Shown piece after piece: positions 41,980-52,448 of a stretch of DNA of 64,000 nt. The position numbers were made by a program, and so were the translations under genes. Positions within the stretch are counted from its first letter, which is position 1. Each line of letters opens with the position of its first letter. The DNA lies in contig CAKPOO010000001.1 in NCBI GenBank assembly GCA_934169925.1, positions 150,452 to 214,451 on the forward strand. Direction: 5' to 3'. The notes beneath the pieces were generated by a model that searched no databases, was not told where the DNA came from, and saw only the letters and a list, made by a program, of their open reading frames with translations. This DNA comes from an uncultured Clostridia bacterium (GTDB lineage: Bacteria; Bacillota; Clostridia; TANB77; CAG-465).

Positions 41980-42083
41980 TTTCTTTCCTCCAATTAATAA
42001 AATTTAACTATTACATTATATCATAAAATCTTGATTTTTCAACCTTAAGTACAAAAAAAGAATAAAAATGACACTAAATATAA

Positions 42084-42115
42084 AAAAGATTAGTTAAAAA
42101 AAAACTAATCTTTTA
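42084..42115 (-). terminator. Terminator of the glucan synthase operon
   Basis: AAAAGATTAGTT pairs with AACTAATCTTTT around a poly-A (minus-strand poly-T) loop. Confidence 0.82.
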
Positions 42116-42124
42116 CATTACTTA

Positions 42125-44176
42125 TTATTCTGTTAAATAATCTTCTATAACTTTATACATCCAAGATGCAGAACCTGTATACCAAGTCCAACCACCTCTT
42201 CCAGGATGGTCAACATTTGAATATATATCTGCAGCTATAACATAAGGTTCTACCATGTATTTATCTGCTGCTTGTTTTGTATCTGAATGTGAAATTGGAT
42301 TTATCATATTTAATATTTCAATTCCATTTTTTCTATCATTTAAATCCAAATATGCCTTTGCAAACCATGTTGCTGCGTGTGTATATTGCCCACCATTTTC
42401 TCTTGTTCCAGGGACATAAGCTTTTATATATCCTGGATCATCCTTTGGTTTATCAAAGGATGGATATAAAAGTCTTATTAGTTTATTTTCTCTATCAACT
42501 AGATATTTATCTGCAGTTTTTAAGCAAGTTTTTAATTCATTTTTTACATCTATATCATTTTTCATAGCAATTACAGCCCATGCTTGTGATATTAAATCAA
42601 TCTTACATTCATTATTTGAGTAAGCACCTAAAACATTACCATTTTCAAAAAAAGCTCTGACAAAATGGTCTTTATCCCATGTATTATCTAAAATTGCATG
42701 TTTAAATATATGTCTTTTTATCTTACATACATTAACCATTTCATCGTCTTTTTTATATTTTGCTAAGCTTAAAAATTTATCGAGTATATTCATCATAAAA
42801 AAAGTTAACCAAACAGACTGACCACGAATATTACTAAAGCCATCATTCCAATCGCCATCCCCAATATCAAGTAATCCATTTTTTTCATTAATTCTTGTTA
42901 ATGAATACATTATAGCTTTTTTTGCATGATTATATACTGTATCATATACATCTATATTGTTATATATATCATAAACTTCTCTTCTATTTCCTAAAGGTTT
43001 ATCTTCAAGATAAGGTGTTTTTTCTTCAAGTAAAGAATAATCTTTTGTTTTTTCGATATATTCACATAATACATAAGGTAACCATAAATAATCATCACTA
43101 AAATATGTTCTTATTCCAGAACCATTATACTCATGCCACCAATGTAAAACGTCCCCTTTAGTAAATTGCTTACTAGAATGAAGTATTATTTGTGATCTTG
43201 TTTTTTCACTCCAAGAAGTAATTAAAGATAAAGTATCTTGAAGCTGATCTCTATATCCTAAAGCACCACCAGATTGATAAAATCCAGATCTTGCAAAAAG
43301 TCTACATACAATAGTTTGATATAAAAGCCAACCATTTTCCATTATTTCTAAATACCTATTAGGTAATTTATAATTTCTTACTACTTTTTTTCTCCAATAA
43401 TCTACAGTATCTAAAAATGATTTATTATTATTTTCATTAATACTAAAAAATTCTGTAATATCTTTTGCCTCTTTAACATTAGTATTAACTGCGCCTAATA
43501 ATATTCTAAAGTTTTTACTTTCATTTGCATCTAAATTTAGAACTACTTTTATACAGTAATTACTACTATCTATTTCATATTTAATACTATCATCTTGACT
43601 ACAAAAAGCAATATATGAAATATAGTTTGAAAAATCAATACTATATGGATTTTTTAAAAATAAGATATTATCTTCTTTTTTAGTTACTATATATGAGGAT
43701 GTCTTTTCATCTGTAACGCCAAGTACAGGTTCTATTTTATACGTTATTTCTATATTTTCTTTTCTATATGAACTATTATTTTTTAAAGTTATATCTTGAA
43801 CTTTAACATTTTTATCAAAAGGCACATATATATTTAAAATCTTATCTATATCATTATCCTCTTCTATTACTTTAGAATATCCAAAACCATATATTAAATT
43901 ATAATCATCTTCAAAAATACCAGTAAACTTTTCACCTGGAGTAAAACTAATCCAATCATTACACCAATTAGTAATTTTATACCCTTGTGAGTTTTTAAAA
44001 TAAGAATACACGGTACCATAACTTGAAATTATAGTACCAAAATTTTCATTTGCCATAATATTACACCAAGGAAGTGGTGTTTTATGATTAAGTATATGAT
44101 ATTCATCTCCTGATTTATTAAATCCACCATATGAATTAAAAGCAGTATATTCAGATGAACTCATAATATTATCCAT
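42125..44176 (-). CDS. GH94 phosphorylase subunit of a split cyclic beta-1,2-glucan synthase
   Basis: Encodes a GH94-type glycoside phosphorylase domain as a separate 683-aa protein. An N-terminal beta-sandwich (starting AFNSYGGFNK and TPLPWCNIMANENFG) precedes the (alpha/alpha)6 barrel with GYRDQLQD, DVLHWWHEYNGSG and the catalytic GDWNDG, whose Asp445 is the predicted general acid. In cyclic beta-1,2-glucan synthases this domain trims chain length by phosphorolysis and is fused to the glycosyltransferase; here it is a distinct gene. The start at 44176 (ATGGATAA) is set by GGAGAGG six bases upstream and overlaps the upstream stop codon. A longer in-frame start at 44197 lies ahead of that ribosome site. 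It could also act alone as a 1,2-beta-oligoglucan phosphorylase. Confidence 0.88.
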   Translation of the reverse strand: MDNIMSSSEYTAFNSYGGFNKSGDEYHILNHKTPLPWCNIMANENFGTIISSYGTVYSYFKNSQGYKITNWCNDWISFTPGEKFTGIFEDDYNLIYGFGYSKVIEEDNDIDKILNIYVPFDKNVKVQDITLKNNSSYRKENIEITYKIEPVLGVTDEKTSSYIVTKKEDNILFLKNPYSIDFSNYISYIAFCSQDDSIKYEIDSSNYCIKVVLNLDANESKNFRILLGAVNTNVKEAKDITEFFSINENNNKSFLDTVDYWRKKVVRNYKLPNRYLEIMENGWLLYQTIVCRLFARSGFYQSGGALGYRDQLQDTLSLITSWSEKTRSQIILHSSKQFTKGDVLHWWHEYNGSGIRTYFSDDYLWLPYVLCEYIEKTKDYSLLEEKTPYLEDKPLGNRREVYDIYNNIDVYDTVYNHAKKAIMYSLTRINEKNGLLDIGDGDWNDGFSNIRGQSVWLTFFMMNILDKFLSLAKYKKDDEMVNVCKIKRHIFKHAILDNTWDKDHFVRAFFENGNVLGAYSNNECKIDLISQAWAVIAMKNDIDVKNELKTCLKTADKYLVDRENKLIRLLYPSFDKPKDDPGYIKAYVPGTRENGGQYTHAATWFAKAYLDLNDRKNGIEILNMINPISHSDTKQAADKYMVEPYVIAADIYSNVDHPGRGGWTWYTGSASWMYKVIEDYLTE

Positions 44177-47100
44177 TTGCATCCTCTCCATTTTCATTTT
44201 TATTATTTATACTAGTAATTAATTCTTGAGTATCATTTTCTGATTTTTCTAAATTTTGAAATTCAGATATATCACTTATATATTTTTTTGCCAAATATGA
44301 TAATAAAACAATCTCATTTTCTTCTAAATTTTTAATATTTAATAAGAAAATTCTACCATCGGTATAATCCATATATACAGCTCTATCAAGTGCCATTTTT
44401 ATATATGTATATAACGGACCATTTTCTTTTTGTTCTTCATTTATCAAAACAACTATATCTATATTAATCTTTCTATTTTTTACGTAATCCATAAATTCAA
44501 TTACTTCGTTTATTATACCAGCATTTTCTATACTATCTATATATACAAGTATTATTGGAAAATCTCCTGAAATAGAATACTTCCAAAGCATAGATTGTTT
44601 TAAGTCTGCATTCCAATATATATCATTTTCTTTTGCTTTAATAGTAAATAATGAATCTCTTAATATGTTATTATATATTTCTGCTTTTACTGGTTGTAAT
44701 TTTAAATATCTAGCTGTTACACTATTAATAGCATGAGATATTCTAAATTCACGCTCTATCTCCTCTTTATCTAAATTAACAATAGCATTTGAAATTTTAT
44801 ACTTATCATCTGCAGCACCTACAATATAATAAAACTCTTGTCTTTCATAAGGATCAAGTATAATTGATGCTCTATAAGATAAAACCGGCCATAAAGGATA
44901 TTTAGAAACCTCTCTAGAATATGATGTTTCATCATTTTTTATAAGTTTTTGTTTTTCTGTTTCAACTTGTTTTTCTAAATCAATTCCAATTATTTTTGAG
45001 TAAACATACATATCTTCATCACTTTGTGCTTTTTTTCTTCTATATGCAATTAAAGTATCTAAATCTTCATCATAATATGTTTCTATCAATAAGTTATTAA
45101 AAGATGGATGAACAATATTTGTCATAAAATCTGTAAGAGATGGTTCAATACATGTATTAATAACAATTTCTCTTCTATCTTTTGTATTATTATATAGTGT
45201 CACTTTCTTTATTACAGCATTATATTTTTGAGATATAGCAACAATAGTTGAAGATTCAATCTCACTGTTTTGTATGTAAAATTCAATTTGATTTAAAGTA
45301 TTAACAAAACTACATTTTTCTGTATCTTTATTATATACACTATGTATATCACAGTTTGTAGCACTAAAGCATTTACCTGTTGTTTTATCAGTAATGTATA
45401 TGTAGTTTCCTGTTTCATCTAAAGCTGTGTAACGTTGTCTATTTACAATTTTATTTTTGTAGTTTATAAACTCAGCACCAAAATTAGTAAGTGTTGCTGT
45501 AATTAAATCGCCCTTTAAAAATCCAACACTTAATTTAGAGCTTTGATCTCCACTTGTTACTTGCTCTTTATTTGCATAAGTACAATTAATATATGTACCA
45601 TATTTATTGTTATCTTTTTGTTTAAAGATATTTTCGTTAGACTTAGTATTCTTTTTAATATTTGCAGTCATTTTTTCTCTTTCTTTTAGCAATATCTCTG
45701 CTGCTTTTATGTCTGCATTTTTATGAAATCTTTCTTTTATAATATTAGAATTTAAATAGTTATTTATACTTGCCAAAATCATACCTTGATGATGTGCCAT
45801 GTATGTTTTTATTATCTCTTGCGTTTTATCATCACTTAAATTTTCTTTAGTATAATCTATAGCCTCATAAAAACCATATGTAGAATACATTCCTATACTT
45901 TTTAATCTTTGCATATTTTTATATACTTTTTCTTCATCTTCATTTAGCATTAAAATTGAAGAATATGGAGATATAACCAAAGAATCATTTAAACCTCTTT
46001 TTAGTCCAAGCCATGGTATACCAAATTCTTTATATTGATAATTTAGTTCAGAATCTTTTATAGCATATGCAGATTCTGAAATACCCCATGCAACGTTATT
46101 TTTCTTTGCAAATTTAATTTGACTGTATTTTGCAAAGAATAATGATTGATCAATTAAAGTATGTTCATATGATTTTGTAAATATATTAGTCATGAAATAT
46201 TCAAAAGCTGTTCCTGCCCAAGATTTAAGACCAATATATCCATCTACCTTTACTAGATTTCTACCAAGAGAAAACCAATGCTTAGATGTAACTTGTCTTC
46301 TTGCTATTGCAATTAAACTTGTTGTTCTTGCTTCAGACATTAATAAATCATAATAACTATCTACAAGTCTTCCTGCCTCACAGTCATAACCAATAGAAAA
46401 TAAATTTCTATCCTTGTTATATAAAGCTGTAAAATCTACTTGCTCTATAAAATCATCTGTTACAACTATTAATTTATCAATAAATTCTTCCTCTTTAATA
46501 TTTTTTTCAGTTATAGCTATTTGTTTTAAATCTTCTAAAAACTCTTTTGCTACATAAAGACATGCAACGTAGTTTCCACTATCAACAGAAGATACAAACC
46601 TTGGTCTTAAAGGCTCTAGATTTTTTATATTGTACCAATTATATAAATGTCCATTCCATTTTTCTAACTTTTGTATTGTGCTATATATATTGTTTAATCT
46701 TATTAAAGCATCTTCTTTAGTTATAAACTTAAGATCATATGCACTAATAATAGCAAGTATTCCAAAGCCTATATCAGTTGAAGAAGTTCTGTTTGCAATT
46801 TTATATCTTCTATTTTCTTGGAAGTTATCAGATGGCAAGAAGTTATTAACCTTGCTCATACACATATCAAAATAGCTCCAAGTTTTTTTTGCTACCTCTA
46901 ATATATCTTTTTGTTTTTCTTTATCAAGTTTTTTATGTTTTTTAATTAAGTGATCTTTCCCAAGTAAATATGCAAGAACTGGTGCAAACATAAATGCTAC
47001 AAAAAGGAATATATACATATGTCTATTTAGCATGCTATCTATATTTTTTGTAAATAATGGAATTAAAAATATTACGCCAAATAAAATATTTAAAATCATA

Positions 47101-49778
47101 TGAGCTACATAGTATCCTAAAGAGGATTTTGCCATTTTATCTACAATTTCACTTGTAGTCCATTCAAGTAAATGTTTCTTTGATATAAGCATCCTATATA
47201 TTGATTTTATAAACGCATTTAAGCACACATATGCTTTATATGGCATAGTTACAAAATTAAAACACATTGTAAGTAATTGTGCACTTACACCATGAATAAT
47301 TGGAATATATTGTTGCTCTTTATTATATCTTTTTTTACCATGAATTAACAGCATAAATAAAGATATTAAATATCCAAAGTTTATAGTTATAAAAACAAAT
47401 ATAATGCTAAATGTTATCTTATTTGGCATTAAAAATGCAGATATAACCAAATATAGTAATAAAAAAACATCAACCATCGGTCTTCTTAAATTGTCAAATA
47501 TCTTCCATTTTGATAAAGTATTAAGCTGTGATTTTCTACTAAGTAACCATCGTATAATTTGCATATCACCTCTATACCATCTATGATTTCTTTTCATATA
47601 TGCTATATAATTACTAGGAAAACCATCTTGTACTTCTACATCTGATGCAAGTGCAGTTCTTAGTATACTTCCTTCTAGTAAATCATGAGATAATATCAAA
47701 TTTTCTGGCATATATGGAGCAACTATTTGTTCAAAAAGCTCAATATCATATATTCCTTTTCCACAAAATATTGCCTCTTTAAAAACATCTTGATACATAT
47801 TTGATACAGCATTTGTATAAATATCAAGACCTCCAAAGCCACCAAATATTTTAGAAAATAAACTCTTATTTGCAGGTTCAATATCAAGTCCAACAGAAGG
47901 TTGAATTAAACCATAGCCAGATATAACTCTTCTTTTATCACTTGATAGTACTGGTCTATTTAAAGGATGTGATATAATTCCAACTAAATCTTTAGCTGTA
48001 TTTAGTGAAAGCTGTGTATCCTCATCTACAACAATAGCATATTTTACCTTTGGTAACTTGTCATACAATAAAGTCATAATTCTATTTTTCTCATCAGCTG
48101 TTAACTTACCTAAAACAAGCTTGTTAAAATGAGTAAGACCACCTCTTTTTCTTTCCCATCCCATATATACACCCTCACCTTTAGAGTATATACGTTTTCT
48201 ATACATAAAGTTAAATAATTTTATATCTGATTTATATTTTTCATTTAACTTATCTAGTTTTTCTTTTGCAAATTCAACAATTTTTTCATCTAAAGGAATA
48301 ATCTCTTTATCACTTGCAATACAGTCTCCAAGTAACATATAATACATATTCTCTGTTCTATTAGCAAGGTATGTAACCTCCATTTTCTTAATCATTTCAT
48401 CTAGTTTATCAAGTGATGAAATAACACATGGCATTACAACATATGTAGGATATTTACTATCAATATTTTTTGCAAAATCAAATCTAGGTAAAATCTTAGG
48501 ATGAATAAACTTTCCAAGAATAAAATTAAGTACCTTATCTAATATTTCCATTGATAAGATATATGTTAAAATACAATATATAACTTTTACTACTACATTT
48601 AAAGATACTGTAGAAAAATCAAGTAATTTTACAATCCCTAAAGTAATTAAAAGTGATAAAAGTAAATCTGTTAAAATATATATAGCTGGTAATTTATTTT
48701 TTAAAAACCTATAAAAAAATAGATCTGCCACATATGATTTATTAAGTTGTTTCTTTAAAAGATATTTTTCACTTCCTACTAAAAAGAATCCTACGTGTTT
48801 TTTATATTTGTGTGAACACTCAACAGCTTTTTTTGCAACATAAACCTCAGATAAGTTATATTTTTTTGCAATTTTTATTATATAGTTTCTATACCTTGTC
48901 TTAGTTTTAAAATCACTTTTTTCAAATTCTAAAGTATAGTCATCTTTTAAAGTTTCATCAATTTTATTTACACGTTCAAATATATCTCTAAAATTAATAC
49001 CATTTAAAGTTTTAAAAGAACAAATAGCTCTTCCAATATAATCTGTAGTTTTAGCAATTTCTTTATGTTCTTTTACAATCGCCTCTTCTATTGTAAATCC
49101 TATTTTATTTGCTTCATTTTTTAATATTTTAAAATACTTTTCACCTTTTTGACCATGTTCTTTTAATCTATATGCCATATATTCAACATAAGCTGTATTT
49201 GTATTTTTTATTTTACTTGTATCTAAAACTTCTTCTTTAAATTTTCTAAAAGATTTAAATTCCTTAGCTAATTTTTTTGTTACCTCTTCATCAGAAAAAT
49301 CACTAGATAAAATATTTTCAACTTCAATTTTCTTTATTTGCGAATTTGAAATATTTAAGCAAATTCTAGCTATAAATTTAATTAAAGCCACTTTTAAACA
49401 AAGCATAAATAAATCTATTTCTTCTGATGTTAGATATGATAATTTTTGATATTCTTTTAAGGAATTTAAAATAATATTACTATTTAGGTATCCTGTATTT
49501 TGTTCAACAAGTTCATATGCTAAATAAAATATAGCAATATGTTTTGTACCATCATGCTTTTTAATAACAGGAACAGTTTTATTTTTTAATATTCTAGCGT
49601 CTGCTTTTATATCTTCATAAACTTCCTCAATTATATACATATTATCAAGAATCCATTTTCCTGCTGAATGTATTGGAATTTTTAATTCATATGACTTTTC
49701 AAGCAATTTATACGTTTTATATATTATTTTATATCCTTTATCTGCCTCTTTAAAAACAAGACTCAATTTGCCATTCAT
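44169..49778 (-). CDS. Cyclic beta-1,2-glucan synthase-like glycosyltransferase (GT84) with glycoamylase-like domain
   Basis: A 1869-aa membrane enzyme. N-terminal cytoplasmic region (about 1-350), membrane helices, then a GT84 catalytic domain with the D585-E-D-T motif, a SHDLLEG segment and the RNHRWYRGD signature near residue 730, then several more transmembrane helices (about 750-950). Next is a glycoamylase-like (alpha/alpha)6 domain (about 980-1400: SVDSGNYVA, SEARTTSLIAIARRQ, GISESAY, TYMAHHQGM) and a large beta-sandwich (about 1480-1830). This is the order in cyclic beta-1,2-glucan synthase before its GH94 phosphorylase domain, which is here the next gene. The product would be an extracytoplasmic beta-1,2-glucan. 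The start at 49778 follows AAGGGG; the longer in-frame reading from 49865 lacks a site. Confidence 0.88.
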   Translation of the reverse strand: MNGKLSLVFKEADKGYKIIYKTYKLLEKSYELKIPIHSAGKWILDNMYIIEEVYEDIKADARILKNKTVPVIKKHDGTKHIAIFYLAYELVEQNTGYLNSNIILNSLKEYQKLSYLTSEEIDLFMLCLKVALIKFIARICLNISNSQIKKIEVENILSSDFSDEEVTKKLAKEFKSFRKFKEEVLDTSKIKNTNTAYVEYMAYRLKEHGQKGEKYFKILKNEANKIGFTIEEAIVKEHKEIAKTTDYIGRAICSFKTLNGINFRDIFERVNKIDETLKDDYTLEFEKSDFKTKTRYRNYIIKIAKKYNLSEVYVAKKAVECSHKYKKHVGFFLVGSEKYLLKKQLNKSYVADLFFYRFLKNKLPAIYILTDLLLSLLITLGIVKLLDFSTVSLNVVVKVIYCILTYILSMEILDKVLNFILGKFIHPKILPRFDFAKNIDSKYPTYVVMPCVISSLDKLDEMIKKMEVTYLANRTENMYYMLLGDCIASDKEIIPLDEKIVEFAKEKLDKLNEKYKSDIKLFNFMYRKRIYSKGEGVYMGWERKRGGLTHFNKLVLGKLTADEKNRIMTLLYDKLPKVKYAIVVDEDTQLSLNTAKDLVGIISHPLNRPVLSSDKRRVISGYGLIQPSVGLDIEPANKSLFSKIFGGFGGLDIYTNAVSNMYQDVFKEAIFCGKGIYDIELFEQIVAPYMPENLILSHDLLEGSILRTALASDVEVQDGFPSNYIAYMKRNHRWYRGDMQIIRWLLSRKSQLNTLSKWKIFDNLRRPMVDVFLLLYLVISAFLMPNKITFSIIFVFITINFGYLISLFMLLIHGKKRYNKEQQYIPIIHGVSAQLLTMCFNFVTMPYKAYVCLNAFIKSIYRMLISKKHLLEWTTSEIVDKMAKSSLGYYVAHMILNILFGVIFLIPLFTKNIDSMLNRHMYIFLFVAFMFAPVLAYLLGKDHLIKKHKKLDKEKQKDILEVAKKTWSYFDMCMSKVNNFLPSDNFQENRRYKIANRTSSTDIGFGILAIISAYDLKFITKEDALIRLNNIYSTIQKLEKWNGHLYNWYNIKNLEPLRPRFVSSVDSGNYVACLYVAKEFLEDLKQIAITEKNIKEEEFIDKLIVVTDDFIEQVDFTALYNKDRNLFSIGYDCEAGRLVDSYYDLLMSEARTTSLIAIARRQVTSKHWFSLGRNLVKVDGYIGLKSWAGTAFEYFMTNIFTKSYEHTLIDQSLFFAKYSQIKFAKKNNVAWGISESAYAIKDSELNYQYKEFGIPWLGLKRGLNDSLVISPYSSILMLNEDEEKVYKNMQRLKSIGMYSTYGFYEAIDYTKENLSDDKTQEIIKTYMAHHQGMILASINNYLNSNIIKERFHKNADIKAAEILLKEREKMTANIKKNTKSNENIFKQKDNNKYGTYINCTYANKEQVTSGDQSSKLSVGFLKGDLITATLTNFGAEFINYKNKIVNRQRYTALDETGNYIYITDKTTGKCFSATNCDIHSVYNKDTEKCSFVNTLNQIEFYIQNSEIESSTIVAISQKYNAVIKKVTLYNNTKDRREIVINTCIEPSLTDFMTNIVHPSFNNLLIETYYDEDLDTLIAYRRKKAQSDEDMYVYSKIIGIDLEKQVETEKQKLIKNDETSYSREVSKYPLWPVLSYRASIILDPYERQEFYYIVGAADDKYKISNAIVNLDKEEIEREFRISHAINSVTARYLKLQPVKAEIYNNILRDSLFTIKAKENDIYWNADLKQSMLWKYSISGDFPIILVYIDSIENAGIINEVIEFMDYVKNRKINIDIVVLINEEQKENGPLYTYIKMALDRAVYMDYTDGRIFLLNIKNLEENEIVLLSYLAKKYISDISEFQNLEKSENDTQELITSINNKNENGEDANG

Positions 49779-49924
49779 AAAACTCAAACCCCTTCTTATT
49801 ATTATGAGTAAATTATATAATATATATATGTTTTTTTCAACAAAAAAAGCATTAAAAAAATGCAAAAAAAGACAAAAAAATCAACTAAAAATAATTCTGA
49901 TCAATCTTTTTTTCTTGAATGTTC

Positions 49925-50220
49925 TTATCTTTTTAGTACCCTTAATAAAGACTGACCAAATGTCATAATTTGATATGTTGATCCCTTAGGCATTTATATC
50001 GTTTTGTCGGCGCCAACAAAATGTTCAAACGCACTAATACCGCTGTTTCTGCATGCATCTATAGCTTTCTTTATCACATTTTCAAATTTTCTCCATTCTT
50101 TATAATCTAAAACTAGTTGTAGTTCTCTAGCAAACCAATATTCAATTCCATTTTCATCAATATGTTTGATATCTTCAAAAGTTTGCTTATTGCAATTTTT
50201 ATTTTTTCTAATTTATTCAT
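49925..50220 (-). pseudogene. dinD: Decayed dinD (DNA damage-inducible protein D) gene
   Basis: Starts at an ATG (50220) behind GGAGATGAT, then a frameshift near 50185 leads into a frame reading FEDIKHIDENGIEYW, ARELQLVLDYKEWRKFENV and SGISAFEHFVGADKTI. These match the N-terminal BRO-N/DinD region. A TAA at 49994-49996 replaces what is a Glu in relatives, and the frame resumes with MPKGS before degenerating and stopping at 49925. The rest of the roughly 280-aa protein is absent. DinD genes are typical LexA targets; a one-mismatch LexA box lies upstream at 50268-50279. The remainder of 49779-50406 is AT-rich with no other feature. Confidence 0.78.
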
Positions 50221-50267
50221 TTACAATCATCTCCTAATTCTATATTTAAATTTAAAATTATTATGTC

Positions 50268-50279
50268 AAACATTTGTTT
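50268..50279. promoter_or_regulatory. Degenerate LexA-type box upstream of the dinD remnant
   Basis: AAACATTTGTTT differs by one base from the two boxes at the LysM gene (GAACATTTGTTT). It is consistent with a former SOS operator that has lost the G of GAAC. Confidence 0.5.
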
Positions 50280-50370
50280 TGCTTTCAAGTGATTTTCTTA
50301 ATATATTAAATTTTTTTGCTTAATCATCTTAAGTTCAAAGATTATTCTTTCATTTTTTGACAATTTTGCG

Positions 50371-50400
50371 AAAAAAAAAGACTAGCAAAAATGCTAGTCA
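50371..50400 (-). terminator. Terminator after typA
   Basis: GACTAGCA pairs with TGCTAGTC and leads into nine T on the minus strand. Confidence 0.92.
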
Positions 50401-50406
50401 AATTTT

Positions 50407-52215
50407 CTATTTATTTGCTCTATATCTTTGAGTAGGATCTAATATTTTCTTTCTAAGTCTGATATTTTCAGGTGTAACCTCAACAAGTTCATCATCAGAT
50501 ATAAACTCAATAGCTTGTTCAAGAGTCATAGTTTTTGGTGGAATTAATTTTAAAGCATCATCACTTCCTGAAGCTCTTGTATTTGTTAAATGTTTTTCTT
50601 TACATACATTAACTGTTAAATCTTCAGATCTTGGATTTTCACCAACTATCATACCTTGATATACTTGTGTACCAGGTCCTATAAACAATGTAGATCTTTC
50701 TTGTGCTTGGAACAAACCATAACCTGTAGCTTTGCCAGTTTCAAAAGCAATAACTGTACCTTTTGTTCTTGTTACAACTTCTCCTTTATCTGGTTCATAT
50801 CCACAGAAAGTATGATTCATAATACCATTACCTTTAGTATCAGTCATAAATTCTCCTCTATAACCAATTAATCCTCTAGCAGGTATTTTAAATTCTAATC
50901 TTGTATAACCACTTTGATTAGATGATGCAGACATATTAGTCATTTCACCTTTTCTTTGACCAATTTTTTCCATAACAACACCAACAAATTCATCTGGTAC
51001 ATCTATTAATAGATCTTCAACTGGTTCACATTTTACTCCATCTATTACTTTATATATAACAGTTGGACGTGATACCATAAGTTCAAATCCTTCTCTTCTC
51101 ATATTTTCAATAAGAATTGATAAGTGAAGTTCACCTCTACCAGAAACTTTAAAACTATCAGCAGCATCTGTATCTTCAACTCTTAAAGAAACGTTTGTTT
51201 CAAGTTCTTTGTATAATCTATCTCTTAAATGTCTTGAAGTAATATATTTACCTTCTTTTCCAGCAAATGGTCCATTATTTACACTAAATGTCATAGAAAC
51301 TGTTGGTTCATCAATATCAACAAAATCTACTGCTTCTGGAGTTTGAGCATCAGCAATAGTTTCACCAATTTCAATTCCTTCAACGCCAGTAACAGCAACT
51401 ATATCACCACAATGAGCTTCTGGAACTTCTACTCTATTAAGTCCAGAATATGTATATAACTTACCAATTTTTATTGTTTTTATAGAACCATCTTTTTTGC
51501 ATAAAGCAACTGGTTCAGCAGCAATTATTTTACCTCTTGTTATTCTACCAATACCAACTCTACCTGTATATTCATCTGAATCAATATTTGTAACTAACAA
51601 TTGTAAAGGCTCATCATCATTACCAGCTGGTTCTGGAATTGTATTAACGATTGTTTCAAATAAAGGTTTCATATTATCTGACTCTTCATCTAAAGAAAGT
51701 TTTGCAAATCCATTTTTACCTGATGCATAAACTACTTTAAAATCAAGTTGTTCATCACTTGCATTTAAGTCCATAAATAATTCTAATACTTCATCTACAA
51801 CTTCAACTGGTCTTGCACCTGGTCTATCAATTTTATTAATAACAACAATTGGAACAAGATTTAAAGCTAAAGCTTTACTTAAAACAAATCTTGTTTGTGG
51901 CATTGGTCCATCAAAAGCATCAACAAGTAATATAACACCATCAACCATTTTTAAAACACGTTCAACTTCTCCACCAAAATCAGCATGTCCTGGTGTATCA
52001 ACGATGTTAATTTTTATATCGTTATACATTATAGCAGTATTTTTAGAAAGAATTGTTATACCTCTTTCTTTTTCAATATCATTTGAATCCATAACACGTT
52101 CTGCAACTTGTTCATTTGCTCTAAAAGTTCCACTTTGTCTAAGTAATGCATCAACAAGAGTTGTTTTACCGTGGTCAACGTGAGCAATAATAGCAACATT
52201 TCTTAAATTTTTCAT
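50407..52215 (-). CDS. typA: Translational GTPase TypA/BipA
   Basis: Ribosome-binding GTPase needed for stress or low-temperature growth and 50S assembly. G1 AHVDHGKTT near residue 11, switch ERGITI, G3 DTPGHADFG, G4 NKIDRPGARP. EF-G-like domains II, III and V follow, plus the BipA-specific C-terminal domain with GLFQAQERSTLFIGPG. Length 602 aa is normal. Monocistronic with its own terminator. Confidence 0.97.
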   Translation of the reverse strand: MKNLRNVAIIAHVDHGKTTLVDALLRQSGTFRANEQVAERVMDSNDIEKERGITILSKNTAIMYNDIKINIVDTPGHADFGGEVERVLKMVDGVILLVDAFDGPMPQTRFVLSKALALNLVPIVVINKIDRPGARPVEVVDEVLELFMDLNASDEQLDFKVVYASGKNGFAKLSLDEESDNMKPLFETIVNTIPEPAGNDDEPLQLLVTNIDSDEYTGRVGIGRITRGKIIAAEPVALCKKDGSIKTIKIGKLYTYSGLNRVEVPEAHCGDIVAVTGVEGIEIGETIADAQTPEAVDFVDIDEPTVSMTFSVNNGPFAGKEGKYITSRHLRDRLYKELETNVSLRVEDTDAADSFKVSGRGELHLSILIENMRREGFELMVSRPTVIYKVIDGVKCEPVEDLLIDVPDEFVGVVMEKIGQRKGEMTNMSASSNQSGYTRLEFKIPARGLIGYRGEFMTDTKGNGIMNHTFCGYEPDKGEVVTRTKGTVIAFETGKATGYGLFQAQERSTLFIGPGTQVYQGMIVGENPRSEDLTVNVCKEKHLTNTRASGSDDALKLIPPKTMTLEQAIEFISDDELVEVTPENIRLRKKILDPTQRYRANK

Positions 52216-52392
52216 TTTCTTCCATCCTTTTTTCTACACTATATAAAAATGTAATATAATTAACAAAAATTTGTTCATTACATTACATAATTATATTCTA
52301 AATATACCATATAATTATAACGTAATTTTCGACATTTGTCAACAAATATATATATATTAAGTAAAATTTCAAAAAATAACGAAAAAAGCAAA

Positions 52393-52428
52393 AGAAAAAA
52401 CCTAGCAAATATTATTACTAGGTTTTTA
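52393..52428 (-). terminator. Terminator after the SSB-like gene
   Basis: AAAAACCTAG pairs with CTAGGTTTTT; T-rich minus-strand tail. Confidence 0.88.
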
Positions 52429-52448
52429 AGATTATTTAACACTAAACT

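Noticed and set aside
44169..44197. Programmed frameshift joining the two glucan-synthase genes
   Set aside because: No slippery heptamer or downstream pseudoknot is evident, while a good GGAGAGG site precedes an independent ATG. Translational coupling explains it better.
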